DNA from: a virus | IMG/VR virus record: IMGVR_UViG_3300025815_000096 | Coordinates: 1-25,646 of that record | Length of the DNA: 25,646 nucleotides | Strand: one strand, 5' to 3' | Shown here: piece after piece, positions 15,602-23,565 of the stretch | Layout of the letters: each line of letters opens with the position of its first letter | How positions within the stretch are numbered: the first letter of the stretch is position 1 | Position numbers and translations under genes: made by a program | Notes under the pieces: generated by a model | What the model was told of the DNA's origin: nothing | The model's database searches: none | What the model saw: only the letters and a program-made list of their open reading frames with translations

Positions 15602-16717
15602 TTAGTCTAGGGCTATAGAGATCGAACCAGCGGGAAAACGCAAAGTATCGCCGCTACCAATTGTTTTAGTGGCATCCAAAGCACCGATAAAAAACGGGCG
15701 GCGCTGAGAAACTGTGGCGTTTCCACTGCCAGTACCGAGTGTAACTCCAGATCCAGCAGGGTACTTTGGATATCGGTTTTGTGCTTGATAAGTTGCGGTT
15801 CCAATTTTGTCACCACCACAAAAAATAGCAAAATGGGTTAGGTCTCCCCAGCTATTGGTAGCCTCTGGAAACTCTACCGCATTGGAATTTGTAATTGTTG
15901 TGGTTCCATTCGAAGTGGACGCCGCACTGAACTCAATTTGGGGTCGTGTGTACCCATAGAGTGAATAAAATGAGAGGTTGGAAGCAGTACCACCACCATA
16001 TCCGGGTTCTTGAGAACCCGCATCATCCTCACTATTAGCCCCACCGCTACCAAACGCTGACGTGGATACGCCCAACCAAAAGCGTTTGTTGTTTGCAGTC
16101 CCGTCTTGAAATTCCCATGTAGAATATGTAGATCCAAGCGGCGTATTACCACCGTCTAAACCCATCAAATTAAGGTGATATTTCGAAAAAAGGCCATCGC
16201 CATTAGTGTTAAGATTGTTACTTGAATATTGCAGCACATTAGGAAGAGTTATATCGAAATCACCCGAAGCAATTCTAAACTGATCCCCAACATTTGTTGT
16301 CACAGCGGCACTAAATGACCCAATCATTAGGGGCTTCTGTCCGTTATCAGCATCGATAGTAGATGAAGATGTGCCGTTGGAGGGAAGCGCATCTTCATAC
16401 AAAGCCCAATAGCCAATATCTCCCCAGTTGGAAGTCGTAGCTTCGGGAAAACTTATTTGGGAATTATTTGTAGACCCCGCATTGTAAGTGCTTGTATCAT
16501 TGAAATTATTAAATACGTTGACCCGACTGTAGCCGTTGCCGTTGTAGGTTGTGCCAGATGATCCGGGTTCTTTTGCCAGTGCTTGCGAAGCCGTATCCGA
16601 CTCCGAAAACGCTGTTGTAGAGAGACCCAGATAAAGTGACGTGAGTTTTGTCATCTCAGTCACTCCGAAGATGTGATCCAGCAGCTTCCGCTCCATGAAA
16701 TCCGTCAGAATAGCCAT
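15602..16717 (-). CDS. Structural protein with two copies of the EFPEAT domain
   Basis: 371 residues made of two related halves (about 1-158 and 180-371). Each half begins with a strand of the type YLGLSTTAF or FWLGVSTSAF. Each then has SFPEATTSNWGD (89-100) or EFPEATNSWGD (282-292), and ends in GDQFRIASGDFDITL or GDTLRFPAGSISIALD. The same signatures occur once in the neighbouring 131-aa protein, so it looks like a duplicated and fused version of that. The N-terminus MAILTDFMERKLLDHIFGV matches the usual start of small phage structural proteins of this kind. I recall the family as widespread in tailed phages, but its exact role (capsid decoration, fibre base or connector) is not known to me. 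AGGAGA lies eight bases before the ATG. Virion component inferred from context. Confidence 0.7.
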   Translation of the reverse strand: MAILTDFMERKLLDHIFGVTEMTKLTSLYLGLSTTAFSESDTASQALAKEPGSSGTTYNGNGYSRVNVFNNFNDTSTYNAGSTNNSQISFPEATTSNWGDIGYWALYEDALPSNGTSSSTIDADNGQKPLMIGSFSAAVTTNVGDQFRIASGDFDITLPNVLQYSSNNLNTNGDGLFSKYHLNLMGLDGGNTPLGSTYSTWEFQDGTANNKRFWLGVSTSAFGSGGANSEDDAGSQEPGYGGGTASNLSFYSLYGYTRPQIEFSAASTSNGTTTITNSNAVEFPEATNSWGDLTHFAIFCGGDKIGTATYQAQNRYPKYPAGSGVTLGTGSGNATVSQRRPFFIGALDATKTIGSGDTLRFPAGSISIALD

Positions 16718-16732
16718 CTGGCACTCTCCTAA

Positions 16733-17128
16733 TTAGTCGATGTTGATGTCCAGATCCCCTGCTGGGATGCGGAAGATGTCGCCCGAAGCGATTGCTTTGT
16801 CTGTTGTTAGCTGCGCATGTGCGATCATATCGCTCGCTGTGCCGCCTGTTGATGCTGGCATAATCATTACTGCTACGACTGTGCCATAGGACGCTGTGGC
16901 CTCTGGGAACTCAATCGCAGACGAGTTGGACGCATTGTTGCCAGAAACCGTGAAAGTCACGGACTGACGGGCATATGCTGTTCCAGAGGTTGATACCTCA
17001 GTTCCCAGAGCGGAATCTGTGGGATCAGTTGTGCAAAGCGCCACGTACCAACTTGTTGGGCGAGTAACGCTATCTGTGGTTAAAAGATATTTGAGAGTAT
17101 GTGTCTCAAAGCTATCAGAAAGTGACAT
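16733..17128 (-). CDS. Small structural protein, single EFPEAT domain
   Basis: 131 residues. The pattern SWYVALCTTDPTDSALGTEVS, then YARQSVTFTVSG, EFPEATASYG (73-82) and SGDIFRIPAGDLDI (115-128) is that of a small phage protein family often seen near capsid or tail genes. It is beta-rich with no signal peptide or membrane helix. The neighbouring 371-aa protein carries two more copies of this domain. A strong Shine-Dalgarno (GAGGAG) sits six bases before the ATG, and the gene follows the 124-aa gene by ten bases. Likely a virion protein; capsid decoration or fibre attachment are both possible. Confidence 0.7.
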   Translation of the reverse strand: MSLSDSFETHTLKYLLTTDSVTRPTSWYVALCTTDPTDSALGTEVSTSGTAYARQSVTFTVSGNNASNSSAIEFPEATASYGTVVAVMIMPASTGGTASDMIAHAQLTTDKAIASGDIFRIPAGDLDINID

Positions 17129-17138
17129 GAGCTTCTCC

Positions 17139-17513
17139 TCAGATTGTCATTGAAAATGAGGAGACCCTAACACTGTCTCCTACAACTAGGTTTGCGTTGG
17201 AGAGAACGAGGTCACCACCACCGTTCAATCCACTTACTGTGCCAGAGAAAATCTCTTGGCCTTCTGTATTGAACACTTTAAAAATAGAAGCGGTCCCAGC
17301 ATTAACAGTGTTATCTCTAGTAACTGTATTTGCTAGGACCGTTCCATTATTCGCTGGCCCAAAGGCCGGATTGGATAAGGGCAACGTGGCTAACTCAGTA
17401 TTGGAACTATCCAGTATTTGCACAGAACCTGCTGAGCCAGTTCCTAAATCTATTAGATCTACAATACCATCCAAAGCAGCATTTCTAGCGGCTACGGTTA
17501 GCGTAATAGACAT
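17139..17513 (-). CDS. Small beta-rich structural protein after the capsid gene
   Basis: 124 residues, MSITLTVAARNAALDGIVDL at the start, followed by short strands such as SVQILDSSNTELATLPLS and a Gly-rich end (VSGLNGGGDLVLSNANLVVG). It directly follows the major capsid gene, a position commonly used for decoration or head-completion proteins. I have seen similar short proteins in other marine phages but cannot name a family or function with confidence. AAAAGG lies upstream of the ATG. No cysteines, signal peptide or membrane segment. Confidence 0.6.
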   Translation of the reverse strand: MSITLTVAARNAALDGIVDLIDLGTGSAGSVQILDSSNTELATLPLSNPAFGPANNGTVLANTVTRDNTVNAGTASIFKVFNTEGQEIFSGTVSGLNGGGDLVLSNANLVVGDSVRVSSFSMTI

Positions 17514-17528
17514 TGCCCTTAACCTTTT

Positions 17529-18620
17529 CTACGCAGCGTTGTAACGAGCGGTTACAATTGCTTCTGGTCTCAGGATCTTGCGACCATAGAGGTGCATACC
17601 TCTACAGATGTCACTAAATGAGTCTGGGTCACGATAGGTCTCAACCTTGTTAAGCTGTTCTGCTGTAGCAACTGCTGAGCTATGACCTGCAACTAGCACT
17701 CCGTAGTTGTCGTCCTGCGCCGTAGTTCCAGTGGTTCCGGCTCCCGTACCTACTGATGGCAGGTTTGAGCTTTGGTATACTTTGAAACCGTGGAAGTTGT
17801 TTACGACCAAACCATTCCGAAGACCACCGGACTCGCCCCAATCGGCTTGCATGAATCGTGAGTCTTCGTCACGAAGGATTTCCATGAAAATTGGGTCTAC
17901 AACGAGCCATCTTGAATCACGGTCAACTTGTTGTTGATCGAGAAGACGCGCCATACGTGCTACAAGCATAGCTGGCGAAATGGTTGTTGTTGGAAGTGCC
18001 GTTGCACCCGGAAGACGGGCAGCAATTGGAATTGAATCACCTGTTGTGCTAGCAGATGCTGCCGTAGTGATATTTCCAAAATTTGCCATAAATAACTTAT
18101 TTGCAGCGAGTAATTCGTCGTTACCCGCGCTTGTGTTAGCCTTCGTGCCGTTCACATCACCTGATGCTGAGCGTACTGCGCTGGCATTTGCATGCAGTGC
18201 AGATTGCTTGTAACCAGACAAGTAACCTAGTACTTCTTGGTCATGCTGATCGGCGAGTCGATAGGCTGCTCGATCAACCGCAAGTTGCATGAAATTGATG
18301 TGACTGTGAGCTTCCTCGATGTCATCCAATTTGAACGCAAAGTAGTTAGCCTTATCGATGACCAGTTGGAAGTCATCATCTTGGAGATCTTGTGTCGTAA
18401 TTGAAGTGCCGCGCTTCAGTTCACTAACTGAAATATTTGGCTCCTTCATTATGCGAACCGTATCCCCTGCTGAGGCAATCTCTCCGAAATAATCAGAGTT
18501 TGTGATATCGCCTACAACTGTAGATTTGCGGAACTCCAGCTGGACCTTTTTTGAAAAAATGGTTGGACTGAAGTTTCCATTGGGTAAGTTTGTATACCCA
18601 CTTGCTGATGAAAATGCCAT
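17529..18620 (-). CDS. Major capsid protein (HK97 fold)
   Basis: 363 residues starting MAFSSASGYTNLPNGNFSPT. The N-terminal part has an extended-loop region (GDTVRIMKEPNISVSELKRG), then FQLVIDKANYFAFKLDDIEE and a helix running through HSHINFMQLAVDRAAYRLAD, the likely spine helix. A later stretch (SRWLVVDPIFMEILRDEDSR, then GFKVYQSSNLP) fits the capsid P-domain and A-domain strands. It forms the icosahedral shell. Length and order fit capsid proteins of marine podoviruses. The preceding gene looks like a scaffold, and a promoter and folded leader lie just upstream. A strong GGAGG seven bases before the ATG suits the high expression needed. No protease domain is fused, so maturation cleavage, if any, would need another protein. 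Confidence 0.88.
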   Translation of the reverse strand: MAFSSASGYTNLPNGNFSPTIFSKKVQLEFRKSTVVGDITNSDYFGEIASAGDTVRIMKEPNISVSELKRGTSITTQDLQDDDFQLVIDKANYFAFKLDDIEEAHSHINFMQLAVDRAAYRLADQHDQEVLGYLSGYKQSALHANASAVRSASGDVNGTKANTSAGNDELLAANKLFMANFGNITTAASASTTGDSIPIAARLPGATALPTTTISPAMLVARMARLLDQQQVDRDSRWLVVDPIFMEILRDEDSRFMQADWGESGGLRNGLVVNNFHGFKVYQSSNLPSVGTGAGTTGTTAQDDNYGVLVAGHSSAVATAEQLNKVETYRDPDSFSDICRGMHLYGRKILRPEAIVTARYNAA

Positions 18621-18675
18621 CTTTGTTCCTCCGTAAATGGCTGATTTGAACCGTCAGGATCACGAAGAGATGTGG

Positions 18676-18715
18676 CAGTGCTTACTCAGGGTGGTGCGAA
18701 CAGGCCTGAGCACTG
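18676..18715 (-). promoter_or_regulatory. Hairpin in the capsid gene leader
   Basis: On the minus strand, CAGTG-CTCAGG pairs with CCTGAG-CACTG across a 14-base loop. That is 11 base pairs interrupted by a four-base bulge (TAAG) on the 3' side. It sits 55 bases upstream of the capsid ATG. No U-run follows, so it is not a typical terminator; an mRNA-stabilising or processing structure is more likely. A smaller 4-bp hairpin (GCAC-ATTA-GTGC) lies at 18756-18767 in the same leader. Confidence 0.55.
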
Positions 18716-18783
18716 GTAGACATATTTTTCTTCTGGGAAAATGTAAGAAGAGTAGGCACTAATGTGCGGTCTTACTTACCTTA

Positions 18784-18813
18784 ATTATAACACAAGTTGT
18801 GCTATTAATTCAA
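18784..18813 (-). promoter_or_regulatory. Sigma70-like promoter with palindrome in the spacer, upstream of capsid gene
   Basis: Reading the minus strand, TTGAAT (18808-18813) and TATAAT (18784-18789) are separated by 18 bases. The -10 is perfect and the -35 matches four of six positions. An 11-base palindrome, CACAAgTTGTG at 18791-18801, fills the spacer and could be an operator. The promoter begins right after the scaffold stop codon and would give a leader of about 155 bases. This would raise capsid expression over the upstream genes. Predicted from sequence only. Confidence 0.55.
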
Positions 18814-18816
18814 TAG

Positions 18817-19605
18817 TTAACGAGCAGCGCCTGACACGTCATAGATAAAATTACCGCTGCTCATTGCTTCCATGATAGCTTGCTCATTTTTAGAGTATTC
18901 AGCCATAGACATACGTTCTATCTGGCTCTCGCTAAACTGAGCTTTACCGTTGGTTGTGGGGCGTGAAGAAGATGTACGTCCTACCGACTGAGCGGCGGAT
19001 TTAGGTGACTTCTTTCTCTTGCCCATATCTACTTTGTACAAGTCAATAGCTCTAGCCGCTGATAAAGCGTCTTTGTTATTTTTGTACAAGGCATCTTGAA
19101 TTGTTTGAGGCTGTGTAGATGCCCAATGATGAAAATTGGGGTCTTGCCTAATCTCTGCAAAATCCGGATGCAGACGTAATAGTTGTTGCTCCGCATCTTT
19201 TCGCGTTAGCTTATTCTCCAAACTTTCTAGCCGTTTCTTTCCCTCATCTAGGGCAACCATCGCTTCATTAGCGCGTTTCTGTGCTATGGTATCAACGATC
19301 TGTGCTACGTCTGGGTACTTTTTACTCCACGCTTCAATTTCTTCGTCCGTTTTGGGGAATTTAATCTGCGCCTTCGAAGCGTCATCTAGCTGGCGTCTTA
19401 AAGCTTCAATCTCTAAAGATTTCTGCTGCATCACATTGTTCATGTGTGTGCGTAAATCACCATAACGCTTACGAAAGGTTTCTTCTTCTGGATCCTCCAC
19501 TGGAGTGTTATCCTGTACTTGTTGAGCTAGTTGATTAAGCTCGCCACGCACCTGTCTTTCTTGCTCACCTAGATTATCTAGATGTGCTCCTCGATATTTT
19601 GCCAT
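18817..19605 (-). CDS. Capsid assembly scaffold protein
   Basis: 262 residues, highly charged and predicted almost wholly helical. Coiled-coil-like segments occur at about 38-80 and 100-140 (for example QQKSLEIEALRRQLDDASKA). A conserved LRLHPDFAEIRQDPNFHHW stretch follows at 144-161. Next are a basic linker (KVDMGKRKKSPKS, 191-203), a Ser/Thr-rich spacer, and a C-terminal helix SESQIERMSMAEYSKNEQAI ending YDVSGAAR. Scaffolds direct coat protein into a procapsid and then leave; the coat-binding part is usually a C-terminal helical motif. The position directly before the capsid gene is standard. Only a weak AAGAG precedes the ATG. Good confidence from composition, motifs and position together. 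Confidence 0.82.
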   Translation of the reverse strand: MAKYRGAHLDNLGEQERQVRGELNQLAQQVQDNTPVEDPEEETFRKRYGDLRTHMNNVMQQKSLEIEALRRQLDDASKAQIKFPKTDEEIEAWSKKYPDVAQIVDTIAQKRANEAMVALDEGKKRLESLENKLTRKDAEQQLLRLHPDFAEIRQDPNFHHWASTQPQTIQDALYKNNKDALSAARAIDLYKVDMGKRKKSPKSAAQSVGRTSSSRPTTNGKAQFSESQIERMSMAEYSKNEQAIMEAMSSGNFIYDVSGAAR

Positions 19606-19648
19606 GTTATGCTCTTGATTGGGGGCCGTTTACGGGTAGCCCAGTTTG

Positions 19649-20842
19649 TTAAATGATGAATTTCAAAGGCTTTGATTTCATCATAGTGAGTTCCCGACTT
19701 TGAGTAGGATAATAATCTTCATCATCCTCCTCTGGCATGTCGGTAGCCATATTCCGTTCTTCTATGTCGTATCCAACCACCTCAATTTCGTTGCCTTGGG
19801 GTGTTTCAATGACGTCTTTTTCTTCTTGTTTGGGATCACTCTCGGCCTGTACTTCGGTGTCCTCAGAGCTTTCGCTATCGGATTCCTCTTCCTCGACATC
19901 GTGATAACCCTTACCGTCACAATGATCGCATCCTTCGCCATCACACTCAGGGCAAATTTCTGCTTCTTCACCCTCATCATCAGTGTATTGAATGAGACCA
20001 TTCATCTCCATCGTCATAAGGCCCATTTCAGCCTCTGCTTGAAGATCCATAATACCCTTAAGACCTAGCCATTTAACTACGTTGGCTGGTAAAACGTATT
20101 CGCCTTCTGATATTTTAATATCGATATCATCACGGACATTTTTAGCATTAGATCCGATTGGTATCTCATTTCCTGATATGGGATCTACCATAAGACCTCC
20201 ACAAGACATCTCAGGGATTTCGTCTTTAGCTACAGCCTTTTGAACCGCGTCTCCCCTTGCTTTCTCATAGGAGTTTAGCTTTCCATCACCGTTTAGGTCA
20301 GCTTTCTTATCGTCTCTCTGAAATCTCTTATTAGCCATTTCTAATCCTGCTTCTGTTGTGATGCCCTTGCGAGATTCTGCTAAACCTCCCAGCGCAAAAC
20401 CCATTTTCTTTCCAAGTAACTGACCGCCAGCAAGTACAGCTTTACCTAGAGGCGCGAAGGTCTCGTATAGAGTGATGCCATCATCCTCGTCTTCTTGATT
20501 AAACTGAGACGTGTACGCTGAGGCCTCTAGGAGTGCGAAGGCGGCTTCCGGTGTAGTTTCGTCCGTAAATTCTTCATGGATTTCTGCATCAAGGGCTTGC
20601 AACCTTGCCCGACCTTCCGGATTTGGTTCATCAGTAGGCCACTCAAGGCCTGTCGCAATAGCATTATCAATAGCTTCTTGATCACTGACGATCTCCCCGT
20701 CCCAGACTGTTGGAATTAATGTTTCTTTACCGTCTATATTCACTATTATGGATCTGACGGTTTGCAGGTTTCCGGTATCTGGATCTTCTACCCCGAAGCC
20801 ATTAGCGATATTGTAATAGTGATGATGTGTTAATGGATCCAC
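19649..20842 (-). CDS. Acidic virion-region protein with EF-hand and DnaJ-like zinc motif
   Basis: 397 residues. The N-terminal 60 residues (YYNIANGFGVEDP, then TVRSIIVNIDGKETLIPTVW) match a domain recurrent in phage polyvalent and structural proteins. Residues 182-193 (DLNGDGKLNSYE) are a canonical EF-hand calcium loop with ligands at 1, 3, 5 and 12. Residues 214-260 carry the pattern CGGLMVDPISGNEIPIG, then VRDDIDIKISEGEYVLPANV, which I recall from phage head-region proteins. At 297-312, CPECDGEGCDHCDGKG is a single DnaJ-type zinc-binding unit with four cysteines. The C-terminal third is very acidic (Glu/Asp/Ser). The start is a GTG at 20842 with weak upstream signal, ten bases after the previous stop. 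It may be an internal or ejected protein, or a packaging co-factor; the function is unknown. Confidence 0.65.
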   Translation of the reverse strand: MDPLTHHHYYNIANGFGVEDPDTGNLQTVRSIIVNIDGKETLIPTVWDGEIVSDQEAIDNAIATGLEWPTDEPNPEGRARLQALDAEIHEEFTDETTPEAAFALLEASAYTSQFNQEDEDDGITLYETFAPLGKAVLAGGQLLGKKMGFALGGLAESRKGITTEAGLEMANKRFQRDDKKADLNGDGKLNSYEKARGDAVQKAVAKDEIPEMSCGGLMVDPISGNEIPIGSNAKNVRDDIDIKISEGEYVLPANVVKWLGLKGIMDLQAEAEMGLMTMEMNGLIQYTDDEGEEAEICPECDGEGCDHCDGKGYHDVEEEESDSESSEDTEVQAESDPKQEEKDVIETPQGNEIEVVGYDIEERNMATDMPEEDDEDYYPTQSRELTMMKSKPLKFII

Positions 20843-20851
20843 GATATCTAC

Positions 20852-23350
20852 TCAGTCTGGCAATCTACGATTATAAGTTAGGTCTTCTCTGGTGACTCCT
20901 CCCGCACGGTCACTGCCCATTTGATTAAGCATCTTGTAAGGAGGTATTTCTGCCCTAGCTTCTGGAGACATTGCGCGGCGGGCTTGTGTTAATGCTGATT
21001 TTAACTCACCCTGCTCATACCAATAGAGATCGTACCAAGTACCGTTGGACTCTTTAATTACCTTTGCAAGCTGTATATCTCTATCGTACTTAATGGCGTT
21101 AAAGGTGTCTAAAGCATTTCGCACAACAGGTTTTGCAAAGTTATTCAGAAAACCCGCTGATACATTGGTCAATTCATCTTCTGTTAGGGGGCCATTTATG
21201 TTTTCTAATACAGTTTGATTAAACCCAGATCTCGCCAACTCAGGATCACTGTCTTTTAGCTCATCGTACAAAAGCTTGGCATTCATCAGGTTTTCAATAG
21301 CTGTTGGCTCACCGTTTTTATGCTGCGTAAGTTTTATGGGCGCAGTTTCAGCTTGTTTTTTATCGAGGTATTCCGCGTACTTTTTGTAAGCTTCACTGAC
21401 TTCGGGTAAATTTTCTGGATTATCTATTTCCTCATCTATAAATTTATAAATTCTTTCCTTAGTAAACGCAGCCGTTTCATCCATAGACCCAAAGACACTT
21501 AGCAACTTATTGGCAATGGCTTCATCAATTACAGGCTGATTAAGAGTACTATACTTACCACCAATATACAGAAGTACAGATCTTACTTTTGGGTCTTGCT
21601 TAATCCCTAGCGTATCTAAAAGAGTGTCATAAAATTGGGCCTTGCCATCCGCACTTAAATCATCAACTATGGGTTTAGTTTCGTATTTATATGTATGAGG
21701 ATCAAACCGTTGGGCTGGAGATTTGCCCGTTTTATATAGGCCTTCTGTGAACTGAGTTTTAAAGCTAAAGTCTTCAAGTTGCTTTAGTTGCTTATGTAGC
21801 TGACTATCATACTTATCCGTAATCTTTTTCATCTTAGCTTTTGCTTCAGTTGGGTTATTTCCCCTTCCTGTTTCGCTCTTAAAATAATCGTCTAAGAAAT
21901 GCTGTGTTTCATGTAGCATTGTAGACCAAATAAGATCTCCAGCAGCTTGCCTAGTAGATATCCTACCCTCATCATGTAGGCGCAGGATTTCTTTATCTCT
22001 CTCATTGCGATCGGCATTTTCTTTGGCTAAATTCTTCCAGCCCTTGCCTGTAATACCTGCGTTTTTAAAGGCGCTTATTGAAGATTTACCCTTACTCTTT
22101 AACCAGTTTGGACTCTGGTAACCGTAGTAAACACCCAGCGTATTTTTGTCTCCCGCTGTAGAGGCTGCTCTTGCTCCCGCCTCGGCTGTAGGAAAAGTAG
22201 AAAACATTCCCATACTCTGCCCAGAAGGATTTATTGCGTCTTCATCCCGTAATAACTGAAAAAGCTCTTCATGGTTTAAGACTTCATCTAGAGTAGCAGA
22301 TCCTGCACCGCCTGTTATTAGCTTTTTACTAACTTGGTTTGGAACCGTGACTGTCTTAGTTTTCGTGACAGTCTCTGTAGTTCCTTTATCGTTTAGTTGT
22401 TTATTAAGCTCTGCCTGTATTTCATTAGCTTGCCGCAAACCCTCTTCAGCAGTTATATCACCGTTATCAATCTGCTTCCGTATAGCGAGCATTTCAAGCA
22501 TCGCCCGTTGCTTAAAGTACTGAGCATCTGAAGGATTTATGCCGCCACTGCGTATTAACTCATCAAACGTAATAGTCTTGGTAACTGGGCCTTTTGTGGC
22601 GCTGTTTTTGCCCTGAGTTAAGAAGATCTCTGACTGACTATCATCAATTTCAGCAAGCCACTCGCTACTAGTGCGTTTATCTGAGCTTGCAATTTGCCAT
22701 AGACCTGTCTGTTTCCAGATTTCGTCTCTATCAGCTCCTTGATTTTGAAGCTCCTCAGCCTTCTTAATTCTATTCCTACCATCAGCTGTAACTCTTGCGG
22801 GATAAAACATCCCAGCTATAGCGCCATCACCGTCCTCTATCTTAATAAGGTTTGCGGCTTTAAGTCCCTTTGCAGCTAGAGGCATTCCTGCAACCGCGCT
22901 AATCAATTCCGCTCCGGTACCCTCTCCTCGGAACATTCTTTCAAGCTCTTGGTTTATGCCAGAGACCATTGCAGCAGTAGTTTCTAATGGCTCTGTTCTA
23001 AACGCATTTACAACGTCCTTAGTGCCTTCATACGCTTCTTGCAGTTTTTCTACCGGAGCATCTAGAAACTCTGGTATAATACCCTTCTTATTGGGGTCAT
23101 AATCAGGATCCATTTCTAGATATATTGGATTACCCCACATATCTACGATCATGGGGTTACCTAATTCATCTTTCCACGTAGGGTGTAGTTTAGCTCCCAT
23201 TGCCCTTGTAGGTAAATTGCCACGCATAGACTTAAGTGTGGCGTCTAATTCAGCCTGTGTCTGGGGATATAGGGTGGGAGCAATCTCAGGCTGAGTAGCC
23301 TCTAAATCATCTTCGTCACTCGTACCAAATATGAAATCAAGTACACCCAT
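20852..23350 (-). CDS. Polyvalent-type protein with zincin (HExxH) domain
   Basis: 832 residues. It contains HETQH (480-484) within WSTMLHETQHFLDDYF, which fits a zinc metallopeptidase active site: two His ligands and a Glu base, with Asp487 or Asp488 as possible further ligands. About 270 residues earlier, DEIWKQTGLWQIASSDKRTS and WLAEIDD (209-237) resemble the TGW...W-x-EID element that often precedes the zincin in large polyvalent phage proteins. Such proteins are typically carried in the capsid and delivered with the DNA. The N-terminus is acidic (MGVLDFIFGTSDEDD) and the C-terminal half is helical and charged, with no recognised domain. It overlaps the upstream stop by one base (TAATG). 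Its place between portal and scaffold is where a prohead protease is often encoded, so it may instead be a maturation protease. Confidence 0.7.
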   Translation of the reverse strand: MGVLDFIFGTSDEDDLEATQPEIAPTLYPQTQAELDATLKSMRGNLPTRAMGAKLHPTWKDELGNPMIVDMWGNPIYLEMDPDYDPNKKGIIPEFLDAPVEKLQEAYEGTKDVVNAFRTEPLETTAAMVSGINQELERMFRGEGTGAELISAVAGMPLAAKGLKAANLIKIEDGDGAIAGMFYPARVTADGRNRIKKAEELQNQGADRDEIWKQTGLWQIASSDKRTSSEWLAEIDDSQSEIFLTQGKNSATKGPVTKTITFDELIRSGGINPSDAQYFKQRAMLEMLAIRKQIDNGDITAEEGLRQANEIQAELNKQLNDKGTTETVTKTKTVTVPNQVSKKLITGGAGSATLDEVLNHEELFQLLRDEDAINPSGQSMGMFSTFPTAEAGARAASTAGDKNTLGVYYGYQSPNWLKSKGKSSISAFKNAGITGKGWKNLAKENADRNERDKEILRLHDEGRISTRQAAGDLIWSTMLHETQHFLDDYFKSETGRGNNPTEAKAKMKKITDKYDSQLHKQLKQLEDFSFKTQFTEGLYKTGKSPAQRFDPHTYKYETKPIVDDLSADGKAQFYDTLLDTLGIKQDPKVRSVLLYIGGKYSTLNQPVIDEAIANKLLSVFGSMDETAAFTKERIYKFIDEEIDNPENLPEVSEAYKKYAEYLDKKQAETAPIKLTQHKNGEPTAIENLMNAKLLYDELKDSDPELARSGFNQTVLENINGPLTEDELTNVSAGFLNNFAKPVVRNALDTFNAIKYDRDIQLAKVIKESNGTWYDLYWYEQGELKSALTQARRAMSPEARAEIPPYKMLNQMGSDRAGGVTREDLTYNRRLPD

Positions 23351-23565
23351 TATTCCGCCCCTTTAACAACCTCATCTCTAAGAGTACGGAACCTCTTAAG
23401 CTCGGCTATCTGACCTTGAAGCATTCGTATTTTATGCTCGTCCATGCAGGTTTCTAATTGGATCCTTGAGATCTCTATTCTCTTATCCACATATGATTGG
23501 AGCATCTCGTAGGAGTCTTTTTGATTAACTAGGAGAAGAATACTCCTGTAAAATTGCCTATCCAT
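23350..23565 (-). CDS. Small helical protein between portal and polyvalent protein
   Basis: 71 residues, predicted to be almost entirely alpha-helical, with a charged heptad-like stretch (YVDKRIEISRIQLETCMDEH and LQGQIAELKRF). Both its ends overlap neighbours by one base (TAATG at 23565 and 23350), so it is translationally coupled to the portal and the 832-aa gene. Short helical proteins are often found next to phage portals, but I cannot assign a function. No signal or membrane segment. Confidence 0.7.
   Translation of the reverse strand: MDRQFYRSILLLVNQKDSYEMLQSYVDKRIEISRIQLETCMDEHKIRMLQGQIAELKRFRTLRDEVVKGAE

Noticed and set aside
18676-18715. Intrinsic terminator upstream of the capsid gene
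   Set aside because: The stem is good, but no U-run follows on the minus strand and the downstream capsid gene must be transcribed through it.
19606-19648. Possible short hairpin between the 397-aa and scaffold genes
   Set aside because: Only 3-4 base pairs with tiny loops can be formed (GGG/CCC, CCGT/ACGG), not enough to support a functional call.
19700-20068. Plus-strand 122-residue frame with a hydrophobic, membrane-like N-terminus
   Set aside because: It is antisense to the acidic Asp/Glu-rich tail of the 397-aa gene, and complementing those codons produces Ile/Leu/Phe-rich sequence by itself.
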